64,000 nt of DNA from Cervus elaphus. Taxonomy: Eukaryota > Chordata > Mammalia > Artiodactyla > Cervidae. The stretch is from NCBI RefSeq assembly GCF_910594005.1, contig NC_057848.1:130830155-130894154 (forward strand), given 5' to 3'. Below, piece after piece: positions 1 through 11,027 of the stretch (positions are counted from its first letter, which is position 1; each line of letters opens with the position of its first letter). Under the pieces are notes generated by a model that was given only the letters and a program-made list of their open reading frames with translations, made no database searches and had not been told where the DNA came from. The position numbers were made by a program, and so were the translations under genes.

Positions 1-659
1 AAGAATTCAGGTGGGTGTCAAAATTTCATGTATCATCAAATTTCTACTCAGAAGCTAATCACTTAACAAGTTATAATAATCATAATATGCAAATACAAAA
101 GTAACTATTTTATTACACTGCCTTTAAATGCAAATCTAGGTTATTTTAAGCTATACATTTTTTAAAGAGGACTTGCTGAACATACACCTACAATTTATAT
201 AATTTTACTTTCATACCTTAAGTGGAACCTGTGAATGAACTCTTCGAAACTATAATGTAAATTATTATAAATCTGTATTTCCTCCCATCATCACAAGCTA
301 AATAGTAGATATATCATATGGGTCTATCAATGGTCTAGTTTTCATCACAATTTGAGAAAACTATTTGAAAAGGCATAAGACAGTATGAAAAAGTCTTTAA
401 TTATGTTAATGCAGACATAGAGGCTCCTCAGCTTCACTAGTCATGCAGCAACTTCATTTGGGAAACCTCTGATTTAGAATCAGTTCAACAGTATTTTTAG
501 TCAACTTTCCCAACTGCATTACCTAAATTAAAAAGCTCCTATGGCCACTGGCATTGAAAGGCCTGCAAAGCAAAGACTGGGGCTCTGCCACTTAGTATTC
601 AGTCATGTACAGAGGCTTCATGGTCTGGAAACTGAGGGTTCTTTCACTAAAATTATGTG

Positions 660-870
660 TTTGTCTTTTTTTAAACACCATAAACAACTTTGTATTGGGG
701 TACAGCCGATTAACAATGTTGTGGTAGTTTCAGGTGAACAGCAAAGGGACTCGCCATACATATACATGTATCCGTTCTCCCTCAAACCCCCCGCCCATCC
801 AGGCTGGCATGTAACATTGAGCAGAGTTCCCTGTGCTATACAGTAGGTCTTTGTAAAGATAGCAAATTTC
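660..870 (-). repeat. L1 3'-end fragment
   Basis: The block around 695-850 (gtacagccgattaacaatg ... ccctgtgctatacagtaggt) is a common ruminant L1 3' region in antisense to the + strand. The insertion is therefore in the sense direction of KDM6A. Edges are approximate. Confidence 0.6.
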
Positions 871-1449
871 CAAAGTAGGGTGAAGGAAGTTACTTAAAAT
901 CTCGGCAACTAAGGAAGCCAGGGAATTAGATGCAATAAAGAATAATAATAGAATCACTAAGTTACAATCATAACAAAAGTTCTCATTTATTAACTACAAA
1001 TTATACCTTAGCACTATAGGAATCCTAACAAAAATCTCATGCTATCCTTTTAACAACCCTTCAATGTTTAAACACACTGAACCTTCAAAATCCCATCCTC
1101 TCACCTACCCAAACAATTCTCTCCTTTTTCTCCTGTGTTAATTTCCTCACATTACCGATTGAACCTGTAACCACTGATTGATTCACACTTTGATCACAGT
1201 CCCTTCCTTGAAAGACTTGGCTTTAACGGCATCACTCATATTCTCCTATATCTCCTATTATGCTCACAAGTCACTCCTCTTCTAGTTTTCTTTGTTAGTT
1301 TTCCAATTTTCTGACCTATTATGTTGGAATGCCCCAAGGCTCAGTTTTGAGTTCTCTTTTTTCCCCTATCCTCACCCCTTGGTGATTTCATCCAGTTTCC
1401 TTCATCTTCCCCAGTTTATCAGGATAGCTTAGACTCCCATTTTCTCCAT

Positions 1450-2170
1450 ATCCACTCTATTACCTAATCCTGTTGGTTCTACACCCAAATGTACCCAAAA
1501 GTTGACCATTTCTACTGCTGCCAGCCTGGGTTGAGCCGCCACCATCTCTTTACATGGATTGTAACAGTAATCTCCAAATGGGTCATATCATTTCTACTTT
1601 TACCTCCTTTAGCCTATCCACTGTGTACTGGAGAAGATCTAGTCAGACCACCTCACTCCATTCAAACCTCCCTATACTTTCCCATTTAACTCAGAATAAA
1701 ATCCAAAATCTTTATACAATGGCCTACAAGGCTGAAAATGATTTAGCTAGCCTGTGTCCAAACTGGAACACATCTACCTCTCATCCTGCTCAGCCATGCT
1801 TTTGTCACCTTGATAACCCTAAATATGCAAAACATGCTTCAGCCTTAGGGTCTATTGCTCCTTGTTGCTCCCTAAACCTGAAACACTCTTATCACAAATA
1901 TCTTCAAGTGTGTGTGTGTGTGCGTGCTCAGTTGCTAAGTCGTGTTCAACTCTTTGTGACCCCATGGACTGTAGCCCACCAAGCTTCTCTCTCCATGGGA
2001 TTTTTCAGGCAAGAATACTGGAGTGGATTGCCATTTCCTCCTCCAGGAATATCTTCAAGGCTCACTTCTATAACTCTTTCAGGTCTTTATTCAATTACCC
2101 CTTCCAGTGAAACCTTCCCTGACATTCCTATTTATTACTGCAACTCCTCTACCATCAATCTCTAGTACTC
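1450..2170 (+). repeat. Ancient L2-like LINE remnant split by a SINE
   Basis: Pieces such as 'tggcctacaaggctgaaaatgat' (about 1720-1742), 'caggtctttattcaattacc' and 'gaaaccttccctgacattcc' follow the L2 3'-end consensus order, strongly diverged. A Bov-tA at 1909-2047 interrupts it. The 203-codon frame across this block joins L2 and SINE sequence and is spurious. Confidence 0.55.
1909..2047 (-). repeat. Truncated Bov-tA SINE inside L2
   Basis: Shows the Bov-tA 3' half in reverse orientation (gtcgtgttcaactctttgtg ... ttgccatttcctcctccagg), preceded by a short TG run that is its tail. It is bracketed by a perfect 12-bp target-site duplication, aatatcttcaag, at 1897-1908 and 2048-2059. The tRNA-derived 5' half is missing. 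Confidence 0.88.
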
Positions 2171-2878
2171 CCCAGCTCCATTTTCTAGTATATTATTCCA
2201 GAGAACTAATGGTAACATTACCTTATATTCCATACGTAATGCCTATTTATTATCTGTTTATGTACATGAACTAAGACATTTTAAAGTTCTTAGAAAAAGA
2301 ACTTATTTTAGTTTTACCAATAGTAAGTCAAAGATTTCCTTGTAGTAGACTAATAAAAGTATAAGCAATTTGGCAAGACATATTTGCAACATTTCTTTTA
2401 AAAGCTCTTTGACCCTTCAGTTCTGCTTTGGTGCACCTGCTCCATGGAAACAATCCAAAACATAAGGGAAAACTATGAGGATAAATATTCAGAAGTAAAA
2501 ACTTTTCCTCCCACCAGAGTAAATACTTACCACTTAGAATAGCACTTGATCTAAGTAGGCAATATTTACAGAAATGAACTAAGAAACATTACTATAAATG
2601 CTTAAGATGCCATTGTAAATTAGCAGTGAGTTTTGGGGAATTGTATGATCAATTTTCTTTTTTTAGAAATTTCTAACATTACCTATGTGTGTAAATCTTA
2701 TATGAGAAAAAAAAAAATCTACACACAATACTGAGTCACAATGTAGTAATCACACTGTAGTACTATAAATGCTTATAAAAAGTTTCCCAAACTTTTATTT
2801 CTCCTCTCAACATGCATAAAATCAAATAAAGACAACTATTATGTGAGAAGCCAACAAGGCAATTAGTCCTTCAATTAC

Positions 2879-3274
2879 CTGAGTGGAGTTAGATAGTTGG
2901 TTTTTCCACGGCTCCTCTGCGCTGCTGGTCAGGTTTGTGCGGTTATGAGGTAGAGTGAGTGCGTTTCGCTGCAGGTAAGGCACGTTTCCATTACTTCCAC
3001 TTCCTGTTATGTGATTATTGCCTATCAAAAGAGTGTCTGTACTTCCCAGCGTTCTTGATGTGCTACAGGGAACATGGCCTGCAGAAAAGGGTCCATTGGC
3101 CAAAGGCTGCCCAGGGCAGGCAGGGCGGACTCCTGGCTGAGACACGCTAGGCACTCTGGTCAGAGCAAGCTGTGGCTGCTGGCCAGAGACTGAGTTTGTA
3201 GGCAGTGATGAGTCAGCTGATGGCCCGTTAGGAATTCCAGTAGATCGTACCTGTGCAACTCCTGTTTGTCTCAT
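2879..3274 (-). CDS. KDM6A: KDM6A large linker coding exon (396 nt)
   Basis: Exactly 132 codons from MRQTGVAQVRSTGIPNGPSA to EEPWKNQLSNSTQ, phase 0 at both ends, acceptor TTGACAG, donor GTAAT. The first codon is an internal Met, not a start. Compared with recalled human KDM6A I see only two conservative changes (Thr to Ser at codon 20, Ile to Leu at codon 82). The sequence is Ser/Thr/Pro/Asn-rich, has no folded domain I recognise and precedes the next large linker exon, which is beyond position 1. Confidence 0.93.
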
Positions 3275-3939
3275 CTGTCAAAAACAAAACAAAACAAAAC
3301 ATAAATGCTGCCTGTGTGGCCCGTAAGGGACAGAATCAGAATATGAAGATACATAACAAGATAATCTTTGATTTTACCCTGACATTTAATTTCTCTAGGT
3401 TAAAAAATACCTTTTTAAGACAAGCAATTGTGTTTCTTCACATTCAGATTAGCTTCCTCAGAAAAGCAGGAATCTACTTAATCTTAAGAAATATCTTTTT
3501 AGTAAATGACAAAAGAAAGCAGTTGAAAATTATGGAAAAGAAATCAAATTTACAGGTCTCTTCCCCATCACAAAATAGGGGACCTTAAAATTCCATTTTA
3601 TTACATTTATATGCCAGATTCTCTGAGTTAAACAAACTTGAAAGAACCTCACCTGAGTTTAGGATGTAGTTTGTTAAGTATTAAATAATATAGATAAAAC
3701 TCATGCAAAATAACATGTAAATTAATACTAAGTCATGTTCAAAATCAAATTTATAGCTGTTTTTTTCCCTAAAAATCTCTGTCCATTATCAGTATTTTAA
3801 GAAGCACAGATAATTAAATCCCACCAAACACTAGTACAAACTAGAGGTGGGCATAAACATACTCTCTAAAATGATATTCCAGTCAACAAAAATATTCAAA
3901 TGCTAACAAATTTTAGGGGGAAAACAATGCTGTACACAC
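3275..3939 (-). other. KDM6A intron, no repeat recognised
   Basis: A 665-nt AT-rich intron with a short (AAAAC)n run near 3280-3300. No gene, RNA or repeat recognised. Confidence 0.6.
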
Positions 3940-4041
3940 TTGGTGTTGCTGCATTAAGACAAACTGACTTTCCAGCTGTTCCAGCATCAGTTTCTGTGCT
4001 GGATTTAAATTATTTCTATTTGCACGGAGCTGTTCCAAGTG
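3940..4041 (-). CDS. KDM6A: KDM6A linker coding exon, helical Q/L-rich (102 nt)
   Basis: Thirty-four codons, HLEQLRANRNNLNPAQKLML to QFVLMQQHQ, in phase 0 at both ends. The acceptor is TTCTAG. The donor is unusual, CAA followed by GTGTGT, lacking the usual final G of the exon and the A at intron position +4. The peptide has heptad-like spacing of Leu (LEQL...LML.QLESQFVLM) and is likely a short amphipathic helix in the linker (about human residues 476-509). Confidence 0.9.
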
Positions 4042-4961
4042 CTAGAAGAAAAAGAAGAATGCAGTCAAAGACATATCTAAGAAACAAGCTCATTATTCTA
4101 AGCAACCTTTCTATAAAACTCTGAACGCTGTCTAGTCAAAGATACTGATTTCTGACCAATGGCAATCAATCCCAAAATGAAGTCCTTTAAGAAGTTTGAG
4201 AAAGTTAAGGAATAAACATTTATCTCAGAAGGTTTACTGTAATGGGATCTTTGAGATAAATGGGCATGAGATTTTACTCATCAATAATTATCAGGATTTA
4301 CACAGAAAGTTCTTTAAGCTTAAAAATGCTTTATGACAAGTACTAAGAAGCACTGTATGGAATAGGAAAGTCTGCAGACAATCTATCCAAAACTAGTAAT
4401 TTGCCTAAGTAAAAGTATGACACCTACATAAAGAAAACACGATGTAGTCACAGAAGAATTAGGAAGCTCTTAATATATTGACATGGAAAGGTCTGCATAA
4501 TACACTATTTAACAGTATATACAGCATTTTATCATTAGTATAAAAAGAGAAGAAAAATAATAACATATGAGAGAAAGGAGACGAGTTATTTGCTTGGACA
4601 TGCATGACATCTCTTGAAAGATAGATAAGCAACAAGTAATACTGGTTTTCAGTTAGGAGGGGAACTGAGTGGGAAGGGATAGAAGTAGGAGAATTTATTC
4701 TATATACTCTAAACTCATACTCAGGTGGTTTGAACCATGAGAATATATTGGGGGGTGGGGCAGAGGTAAGTGGGGAAAGAAAAAAAAGAATGAATTATCT
4801 CTATTACTCTGGTAAATGTGGGCTCAATTTACTTATGTACCTATTAACTGAGTTTACTGCCATTCAGTTTTAAGAAGTAATACTTAAAAAAACTTAGAAC
4901 TTTAGTACCTCTACTTTTCTTTAATAGGAAAAACAATCTGTCAAAAGCATGTTTTACATAC
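4042..4961 (-). other. KDM6A intron, no repeat recognised
   Basis: A 920-nt intron. Apart from a purine-rich stretch near 4740-4790, nothing specific is recognised. Confidence 0.6.
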
Positions 4962-5057
4962 CTGTAATTTCTGTGGTGTCATACACCATGAATGACCTTG
5001 TTGCTGTACTGGAGGATGTGACACTGCATGGCCACTACTCCAATTATCAGAAGTATT
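4962..5057 (-). CDS. KDM6A: KDM6A linker coding exon (96 nt)
   Basis: Thirty-two codons, NTSDNWSSGHAVSHPPVQQQ then GHSWCMTPQKLQ, in phase 0 at both ends (acceptor CCTCAG, donor GTATG). The recalled human version has Gly, Ala and Leu where this has Ser (7th codon), Gly (21st) and Met (26th), three changes in 32 codons, each from a single base. That is far more than in the TPR exons. The stretch is predicted to be disordered and His/Gln-rich. Confidence 0.9.
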
Positions 5058-5618
5058 CTGAGGAAAATTGATTAAAAAAAAATTAAAGAATATTTGGTTA
5101 AATCCATAGAGTTAACAAAATGACTAATGGAGGTCAAATGACTATGAACTGGAATATTTACATATAAAAAAGATGTTATGACATTTAGTTCTTTTAAAAG
5201 TAATTTTACATGCATAGTAAATTTGGGAACTTAAAACTTAAGAAAATATTGATTCTTTAATTAGCCACCCAAAAAGGCCCACCCCTAAACTATGGCCCAA
5301 ATGACTAACCTAAATACCACACTGTCCACTAGGTTTAATGTTAAGTTTATTTTAATGTCAGTAGAAAGTGATGATGAAAAGTTGTGTTGAGATCTTAACG
5401 GCAGGGAGATGAGTAAAATGATTTGATGAATGCAAATTTATCCCTACTTTCCATATTTAATATGATACTAAGAATTTGGAATGAAAAAACTCAAACCTTT
5501 CACTCATTGATGTCCACAGATTTAAAATAAAGGACAGGAGATGTTCAAACTGCACAAGTTCAGAGCAGTTAGGAATTTCTTTCTTGACTGGGATTTTCTA
5601 TTTCTCTAAAACATATAC
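5058..5618 (-). other. KDM6A intron upstream of the alternative exon's 3' neighbour
   Basis: A 561-nt intron between the NLS exon and the 96-nt exon. No repeat recognised. Confidence 0.6.
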
Positions 5619-5774
5619 CTTTGTTGGACTAGATGTTCTTTTCCTCTTGGCAGGACTGGACAGGTCATCTACTTGGCTAGAAGGAATCATGTGTAGTGGC
5701 AAGGATTGCTGTGAAATTGGTGTCTGACTGAGGCCTAATACAGGTTCAGTATTTGGATGATGAGGTTTACATGC
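5619..5774 (-). CDS. KDM6A: KDM6A alternative exon with basic NLS motif (156 nt)
   Basis: Exactly 52 codons in phase 0 at both ends, from ACKPHHPNTEPVLGLSQTPI to LSSPAKRKRTSSPTK, between acceptor TTCTTAG and donor GTATA. This is the alternative exon (often numbered 14) present only in longer KDM6A isoforms. It encodes a PAKRKR cluster, a classical monopartite nuclear-localisation motif, flanked by Ser/Pro sites. It has no stop or frameshift and reads as I recall the human exon, so it looks functional. Inclusion or skipping would change nuclear targeting without changing the frame. Confidence 0.92.
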
Positions 5775-6355
<581 letters not shown>

Positions 6356-6915
6356 CTAGGAAAAATTATGTAAAAAGCAAATTTAACACAAGCCTACTTG
6401 AGTAAGAGCAAGTCCACTAAATCTTCCTAAATGCTATAACTAATTGTTTTTAAGAAAATAGATCCTTAATTTGGGGTTTCAGAAAGATACTAAGTATAAT
6501 GAGGGAAACGGGAATATAAACCTTTGTGAGAATTAAAACAAAGCTGAGCTCTGTTTTCAGAGTTCTTATAGCTGTCTTCTCATGAAACTCCAAGCAAAAG
6601 TGAAAGACAGTGTTTGTGTTCTTTTCTCTAAAATGCTATGACAACTTAAAAATGTAGACAGTACATAGAAAAAAATTATGTAAATTAATATGTATTAACA
6701 GGGTAAATGCACAAAAGAGCATCTTTTTAAAATACTGTATATCTTACTTAAAATGAAAAGTAAAATAATATTACAAGCTATGGTATGTTTACAAAATATG
6801 GAAACAAGTTATAGACATCAAAACACAACTAGACAAACTTCCCAGCCACCCTCCTCCTGCCTGAGTGTCATGGGGAAACATGTGCCTTTAAAAAACTGCA
6901 ATTTAAACATTTTAC
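6356..6915 (-). other. KDM6A intron, no repeat recognised
   Basis: A 560-nt AT-rich intron with nothing recognised. Confidence 0.6.
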
Positions 6916-7135
6916 CTGTAAATACTTAATTCGTGCTGCAAGTGCAGAGGTATTACTACAACTTTTGCTTCTGGTTGCATTTAAGTAGCATTTAATGGCA
7001 TCCTGAGGCTGGTTGCAGGATTCGTAGAGTGTGCCTAGGTCCATCCAGGCTGCAGCATGGCCATGGTCCAATTGTACAGCACAAATATAGGCCTGTAAAG
7101 CATCCATAGGCTGATTTTGCTGTTGATATAGCACG
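6916..7135 (-). CDS. KDM6A: KDM6A coding exon, TPR 7-8 (220 nt)
   Basis: One base completes Gly, followed by 73 codons from VLYQQQNQPMDALQAYICAV to ALAARIKYLQ, ending in phase 0 at CAG and GTAAA. The acceptor is TTCCAG. It carries the two most canonical TPR units of the protein (A.MDLGTLYE...QDAIKCYLNA type, about human residues 325-398). The segment reads TRSKSCSNTSALAARIKY, as in KDM6A; as I recall it, human UTY differs here (ARSKRCSNTSTLAARIKF), which supports the X-linked assignment. Confidence 0.95.
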
Positions 7136-7277
7136 CTGGAAAGAGAAATTAAGAAAAAATAAGTCGACTAAAAAGAATGGCTTAGCTTTATAACATGATG
7201 TAAACCATGAAGTACGTTATATGTGACGCGACTATCTTTGTATATGAATTATACCATTATTTCTACACAAAGTCTTA

Positions 7278-7427
<150 letters not shown>

Positions 7428-8251
7428 TTAATTAATGTGCTGGCAGACTATGTCAAAGCAAATAAAAATCTAATAAGCAAACAGATTTATGTGAAGTGTG
7501 AATATACATGACAATAACACTATAATTAACCCTTCAATAGGCTATATTATAGACTATCTGATAGTGTTTATCACTGCAGCATACTTTAGCACCTATTACA
7601 ATAGTTAAATGCCATATCACTTCAATATAATAATATTGAGAGATACACGCACACCACTCTACTTGATCTCTGGTTTTCCGAAGAGTAAGAATATAGTTAA
7701 AAACCAAGAAAAACATTCTATGTTGGTAAGACTTGCTGAATCAGATTTCAGTTTTCCTTTCTTAAATAATAAAAATAAAGGAAACAACTCTTTAATACAC
7801 ACAAGACACAAACATAAGAAATAATATCAAGCTGACTATCAAAAATAGTATAAAACAGGATTAAGTACAGTATTGAATGACTAGTAAGGGTAGCAAGGTA
7901 TGATTAAAGTTTCAGGGAACTGGCATTTTTCTTAATGTAGATGTACCTCATGGATACATAAAACAGCAGGTAAAATTATAAAAATACAGAAAATATATTC
8001 TTCATGTTTGTCACTAAGGGAAAAAGGAAAAAATAAAACACAGTCCATCGTCAAGGAGTTTACAATTTAACTGAGGATTGAAGACACATTATAAATAGCA
8101 TGATGCCATATCAAATGGCTAGCACAGATAATAACTGGTCTGAAAATTTAGGGTACGGTAGAAGAGACCACACTACACACTACTGGGTTTAGGAAAGAGG
8201 AAAGGGTAAGAGTAAAGGATCTGAATGTGTGTAGATGCATACTGTTTAGAT

Positions 8252-8460
8252 CAGTGATTTGCAATTACCAGCTAGTTTACAGTAATTTGGCCAAGCAAAC
8301 AAAATGGGAAAAAAAAGACATATACAAACATACATACATCCATTTTCCATTAAACCAATATTTGTATTGCAGTTGACTTACTCTGAAATACTGTTGACTG
8401 AGTAAATAGCAAAAAAAAAAAAAGTAAATGTCAAGTAATTCAAAAGTCTGAGAACCACTG
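8252..8460. repeat. Possible MER5/Charlie-type hAT remnant
   Basis: Begins cagtgatttgcaa and ends tctgagaaccactg, resembling hAT-Charlie terminal inverted repeats. The flanking 8 bp do not match, so the call is tentative. Confidence 0.35.
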
Positions 8461-8537
8461 ATTCAGGCAGAGAATTTGAGAAAAGGCATTTTGAAATGCT
8501 ACTTTGAATAGCATGAGCAAAACTTATATAAGTTACA

Positions 8538-8615
8538 TCTTATATATATATAAAAGATATATCAGATATATCTTATATATAAATTAAATATATCAGATAT
8601 ATCTTATATATATGA
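8538..8615. repeat. AT-rich palindromic tandem block
   Basis: A unit containing atatcagatatatcttatat occurs twice, about 30 nt apart (near 8558 and 8588). It includes the perfect palindrome agatatatct and can fold as hairpins. Confidence 0.8.
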
Positions 8616-8960
8616 TAGCACAGATATAAGTGGTAGAGAATTTTAAATCCAACCCAAGAATATCGCGAAGTTTGTTCTTCTAACAAGGGGAATGGCACAA
8701 TGAAAGTATTTTATGGGAATATTTATCTGCTAACAATGTGTAGCAATTAACCAAAAGTGAAAAAAATTATAAACAGTAAAAAAGAAGGCAGCTATATTTA
8801 CTGGCTTGGAATAGGCCCAAATTAGGGTGAAAGTAATGGAAGTGACAACAAAGAAAAAGGAGAAACAATAAACTAAAACACAGATAAAAACTTTGTGACA
8901 GACTGATTAGATATTCATGGGGGTAGGGTTATAATTTATTTTTTAAGTCTGATAAATAGT

Positions 8961-8978
8961 GGGGGGGGGGGGGGGGGG
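8961..8978. repeat. G18 homopolymer
   Basis: Eighteen consecutive G on the + strand, followed at once by the CpG-rich cgcggccgg in otherwise CpG-poor intron. Confidence 0.95.
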
Positions 8979-9245
8979 CGCGGCCGGAGATGGTGGTATC
9001 ATTGGCAAAAATAAAGGAGAAGGAGATGGTTCAGAGAAGAAAATGATGAATGTGGTTTGAAATATGCTGACTTTGACATGAGATGTAGACATTAAAACGG
9101 GTAATGTTAGGTAAAGAATAGGAAATATTGTCCTGGTGTTTAACTCTTTGAAGTGTAGAAATTGATATTTGGAATTCATCCATCTGGAAGAGAGGGTATA
9201 AGAACACAGGATACCTACAAAGGAGAGGTAAAAATAAGCCTGAAA

Positions 9246-9455
9246 AGTGAAGTGAAGTGAAGGTCACTCAGTCGTGTCTGACTCTTTGTGACCCTATGGA
9301 CTATACAGTCCATGGAATTCTCTAGGCCAGAATACTACAGTGGGTAGCCATTCCCTTCTCCAGGGGATCTTCCCAACCCAGGGATCGAACCCAGGTTCGA
9401 TCCAGGTCTCCTGCATTGCAGGTGGACTCTACCAGATGAGCCACAAGGGAAGACC
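9246..9455 (-). repeat. Bov-tA SINE, near full length
   Basis: Reverse-oriented Bov-tA. It runs from a tcgtgtctgactctttgtga segment near 9272 to gagccacaagggaag near 9438, with the B-box-like gggatcgaaccc. It contains a small duplicated 'aacccaggttcgatccaggt' segment. No clear target-site duplication found. Confidence 0.88.
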
Positions 9456-9849
9456 ATGAGATCACTAATCTTGGGGTTGGGGCAATATAAAGAAAGGTGA
9501 GTGACAGAACAGAGGCAGAGTCAGAGAGTGTCTGTAAACTGTTTTATGAGGAAAGAATTCAGGACAAGAGGGCATTAACAATGACAAACAGGGATAGACA
9601 CCACAAAGAAAAGAAATGCTTACCCAATAGTGGAAAACATGCTCTGTTTGTTGTTCTTAATTAAATCAAAGCCAATCTCAGATTTATAGAGCAAATTCAC
9701 CTGACTGCTGGGAGGAATAAGCAGTAAATCCCACAACCTATGTTTTCATACTTGATTCCTACAAAGTGAAAGTAGGGAACCAATGTGCCCAAATACAAAT
9801 TCCTCAATCCAACTATCAAACACTTTTCCTCTAATAAAACTTGAACAGG

Positions 9850-10335
9850 CTCCCGTGAGACAGTACTGTGTAACTGAAAAAGCTCTAGGTGTTAAACCAA
9901 GGATCTAGTCCCTGCTCTGCTACTAATTACCTGCATGATTGTGACCTTGGACAAAGCATTTGACTCCTCTGAGTTCCCTTTCTAAAACATGCAAAATGAC
10001 AAGGGTGAACTAGGTGACCTCCTGGTCCCTCCTAGTTCTGCTGCTAAGTCACTTCAGTGTCCCACTCTGTGCGACCCCATAGACGGCAGCCCACCAGGCT
10101 CCCCCGTCCCTGGGATTCTCCAGGCAAGAACACTGGAGTGGGTTGCCAGTTCCTTCTCCAATGCATGAAAGTGAAAAGTGAAAGTGAAGTCGCTCAATCG
10201 TGTCCGACTCTTAGCGACCCCAAGGACCACAGCCTACCAGGCTCCTCCATCCATGGGATTTTCCAGGCAAGAGTACTAGAGTGGGGTGCCATTGCCTTCC
10301 CCCTCCTAGTTCTAACATTCTATAATTCTGTGATA
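9850..10335 (+). repeat. MIR SINE interrupted by Bov-A2
   Basis: MIR consensus pieces run in order: 'ctctgctactaattacctgc', 'gtgaccttggacaaagcatt', 'gaactaggtgacctcc', and beyond the nested SINE 'agttctaacattctataatt'. The break is exactly at the Bov-A2 target-site duplication. Confidence 0.75.
10040..10300 (-). repeat. Bov-A2 SINE nested in MIR
   Basis: Two BovA monomers in reverse orientation joined by 'tgcatgaaagtgaaaagtga', starting with the gctgctaagtcacttcagt tail. A perfect 13-bp target-site duplication, ccctcctagttct, lies at 10027-10039 and 10301-10313. Confidence 0.95.
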
Positions 10336-10910
10336 ACACAGTCAATAACAAAGTGCCAGTTTAACAGCATTACCTCATTATACTTTCATTATGATATACA
10401 CATGCCAAACAACAAACAAATGCAATCTTCAACACAGACCTGATGCAGAGATAAGTAACCAAGTGCCTCAGAAATATTAGGGTCATTGACTCCCAATGAC
10501 ATTTGAGATCTTCCTTCAGAGCTTTAATAACTTCTAAACTCTAATTTATTTATAAATATTTTCTCATGACAAAACAGACTTGAAGCAACACATTAGAAGT
10601 CAGTAAAAAAAAAAGGGTAAGAAATGTAAACATTAAAGAAAAAAGTCTAAAACAGTCCTCAAATTATATTACAGATAAAAAATACTGAACACCAACATGA
10701 TAATCTTGAACCCCCAAACAAGAATAAGTATCCTTTATCTGAGAAGTCAGCAAAGTATATTTGGAAAATTCTATCCAGAAAGGTTCAAATAAAAAAACAT
10801 CTCAACGATTTCAAATGTAAAACCACTTGTGAGGTGGGAGGACAACACACCTCCTATGGAATAGTGCTCACTGAGCTGAAAATTACAAAATTACTAAAGT
10901 AGTAATTTGG

Positions 10911-11027
10911 GGGAATTCCCTGAAGGCCCAGTGGTTAGGACTCGTCTTTCACTGTGGGGGCCTAGGGTTTGATCCCTGATCCGGGAACTAAGAACCCACA
11001 AGTGGTGTGGCCCCCCCCCCAAAAAAA
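10911..11027 (+). repeat. Artiodactyl tRNA-Glu-derived SINE (CHR-2 type)
   Basis: Pattern 'ccagtggttaggactcgtct' ... 'tttgatccctgatccgggaa' ... A-rich tail, with A- and B-box-like segments of a tRNA-Glu SINE. Eight-bp repeats agtaattt at 10901-10908 and 11028-11035 are the likely target-site duplication. Confidence 0.82.

Larger units (their letters stand above)
1..2878 (-). other. KDM6A intron (partial), L1 and L2 remnants
   Basis: Non-coding. It holds an L1 3'-end fragment (about 660-870), an L2-like block split by a Bov-tA (about 1450-2170) and AT-rich unique sequence at 1-650, 880-1440 and 2180-2878 in which I recognise nothing. The 101-codon frame at 541-846 runs through the L1 fragment and is not a gene. 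Confidence 0.7.

Noticed and set aside
541..846. 101-codon open frame
   Set aside because: It runs through an L1 3'-end remnant in antisense, has no family resemblance and no splice context.
1554..2165. 203-codon open frame
   Set aside because: It joins L2-like sequence to a Bov-tA SINE across the insertion site; a chance frame in pyrimidine-rich repeats.
10057..10443. 128-codon open frame
   Set aside because: The coding-looking text is translated Bov-A2 SINE plus MIR sequence.
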